Shown: positions 43,250-43,719 of the stretch, in pieces
Layout of the letters: every line of letters starts with the position of its first letter
How positions within the stretch are numbered: position 1 is the stretch's first letter
Assembly (NCBI GenBank): GCA_018262285.1
Contig: JAGTRX010000042.1
Coordinates: forward strand, 1-43,719
Length of the DNA: 43,719 nucleotides
From: Pseudomonadota bacterium
Lineage (GTDB): Bacteria > Pseudomonadota > Gammaproteobacteria > Burkholderiales > Rhodocyclaceae
Reading direction: 5' to 3'
Translations under genes and position numbers: made by a program
The notes under the pieces: generated by a model
Told to the model about the DNA's origin: nothing
The model's database searches: none
Seen by the model: only the letters and a program-made list of their open reading frames with translations

Positions 43250-43719
43250 TTATCCTTCCCGATGGTAAGGGTGGTTTTTCAGCACGCTGCTTGCGCGATA
43301 GAGTTGCTCGCACAACACCAGTCGCGCCATGCCGTGCGGCAAGGTCAGGCTGGAAAGGCGTAGCGACTGGTCTGCCGCCTGCTTCAGACTATCGTCGATA
43401 CCGTCTGCGCCGCCAATCAGCAATGCCGTATCGCGCCCGTCCTGCATCCATTGTTCGAGTCGGCGAGAAAGTTGCAGAGTCGTCAGATCGTCGCCGCGCT
43501 CGTCGAGTACCACCAGCCGGCAAGAGGCTGGCAGAGCTTCCCGGATGCGGCCGGCTTCTGCCGCCAACAATTGTTCGCGGCTTTTCGAGCCACGCGTTTC
43601 CGGCTTGATCGGCACGATGCTGACTGGCAGTTCACGCGGCATGCGTTTCTGGTACTCGGCACAACCGGTGCTCACCCATTCGGGCTGGCGATGACCCACC
43701 GCAAGTACCAGAAGTTTCA
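43250..43719 (-). CDS. rlmH: 23S rRNA pseudouridine1915 N3-methyltransferase RlmH (start codon cut by window edge)
   Basis: SPOUT methyltransferase that methylates pseudouridine 1915 of helix 69 in assembled 70S ribosomes. Essentially complete: reading from the right edge, two bases of the start codon are followed by K-L-L-V-L-A-V-G-H-R-Q-P-E-W, matching the family N-terminus. Only the first base of the start codon is outside. Predicted 156 residues (E. coli 155). Conserved PIKPETRG, LDERGDDLTT, FIGG-like LLIGGADGID, and LTLPHGMARLVLCEQLYRA, ending NHPYHREG. Precedes maf by 3 bp; the usual upstream partner rsfS would lie outside. Confidence 0.95.
   Translation of the reverse strand, partial: KLLVLAVGHRQPEWVSTGCAEYQKRMPRELPVSIVPIKPETRGSKSREQLLAAEAGRIREALPASCRLVVLDERGDDLTTLQLSRRLEQWMQDGRDTALLIGGADGIDDSLKQAADQSLRLSSLTLPHGMARLVLCEQLYRASSVLKNHPYHREG

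Overview
This window is a replication-origin-proximal segment of a betaproteobacterial chromosome, most likely from the Rhodocyclales (Dechloromonas/Azonexus/Accumulibacter-like). This is judged from the protein sequences, the moderately high GC content and the gene order; no database search was possible. The landmark is the block gyrB-dnaN-dnaA on the minus strand facing rpmH-rnpA-yidD-yidC-mnmE on the plus strand (13.8-23.2 kb). The dnaA-dnaN spacer (17485-17681) carries a very AT-rich tract and DnaA boxes and is the best oriC candidate. The dnaA-rpmH spacer holds another perfect DnaA box. Three near-perfect parS (ParB-binding) sites lie on the left side of the origin at 2993, 8371 and 16338.

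Layout. 1-3 kb: an ABC-F ATPase (ybiT, truncated by the window edge), an SPFH membrane protein and a zinc-ribbon protein. 3-9 kb: a LysR regulator, an alpha/beta hydrolase, then a tight run of exported jelly-roll-like protein, extended SDR, second alpha/beta hydrolase and adenine-specific DNA methyltransferase. The first hydrolase and the exported protein have the same 18-bp box at exactly the same distance from their start codons. 9-12.6 kb: glutathione synthesis (gshA-gshB) overlapping apbE and a small tail-anchored protein. 12.5-13.8 kb: a rhomboid protease and a CheC/CheX-motif protein directly behind gyrB. 13.8-23.2 kb: the origin block. 23.2-26.2 kb: a spermidine-synthase-like protein, a GNAT acetyltransferase and two lipid A acyltransferases. 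26.2-31 kb: metK with an unusual SD-sequestering leader hairpin, a broken HD-GYP gene, cutA and dsbD. 31-36 kb: an envelope-remodelling cluster (PAP2 phosphatase, EptA/MCR-type phosphoethanolamine transferase, PmrAB-like two-component system, heptose-phosphate adenylyltransferase hldC). 36-42 kb: ychJ-yicC, a Ser/Thr kinase-PP2C phosphatase pair overlapping into rph-rdgB-hemW. 42-43.7 kb: an exported coiled-coil protein, maf and rlmH; rlmH lacks only the first base of its start codon at the window edge.

Themes. Apart from the origin, the window is rich in outer-membrane lipid A functions (two LpxL-type acyltransferases, EptA, PAP2, HldC). A candidate response-regulator box (two CAATTT repeats, 5-bp spacer) lies just upstream of eptA. 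Two genes look damaged by short deletions: rpmH has lost its start codon and first codons (about 19 bp missing just after a good Shine-Dalgarno), and the HD-GYP gene has lost about 34 codons including its metal-binding HD core, with a frameshift. Because L34 is nearly always needed for normal growth, the first of these is suspicious for an assembly or consensus error.

The most novel-looking items are the CheX-type phosphatase motif protein cotranscribed with gyrB, the metK leader structure and the shared promoter box of the 4-8 kb metabolic island. No tRNA, rRNA, CRISPR array, IS element or prophage was seen, and no stretch over 300 bp lacks a gene.
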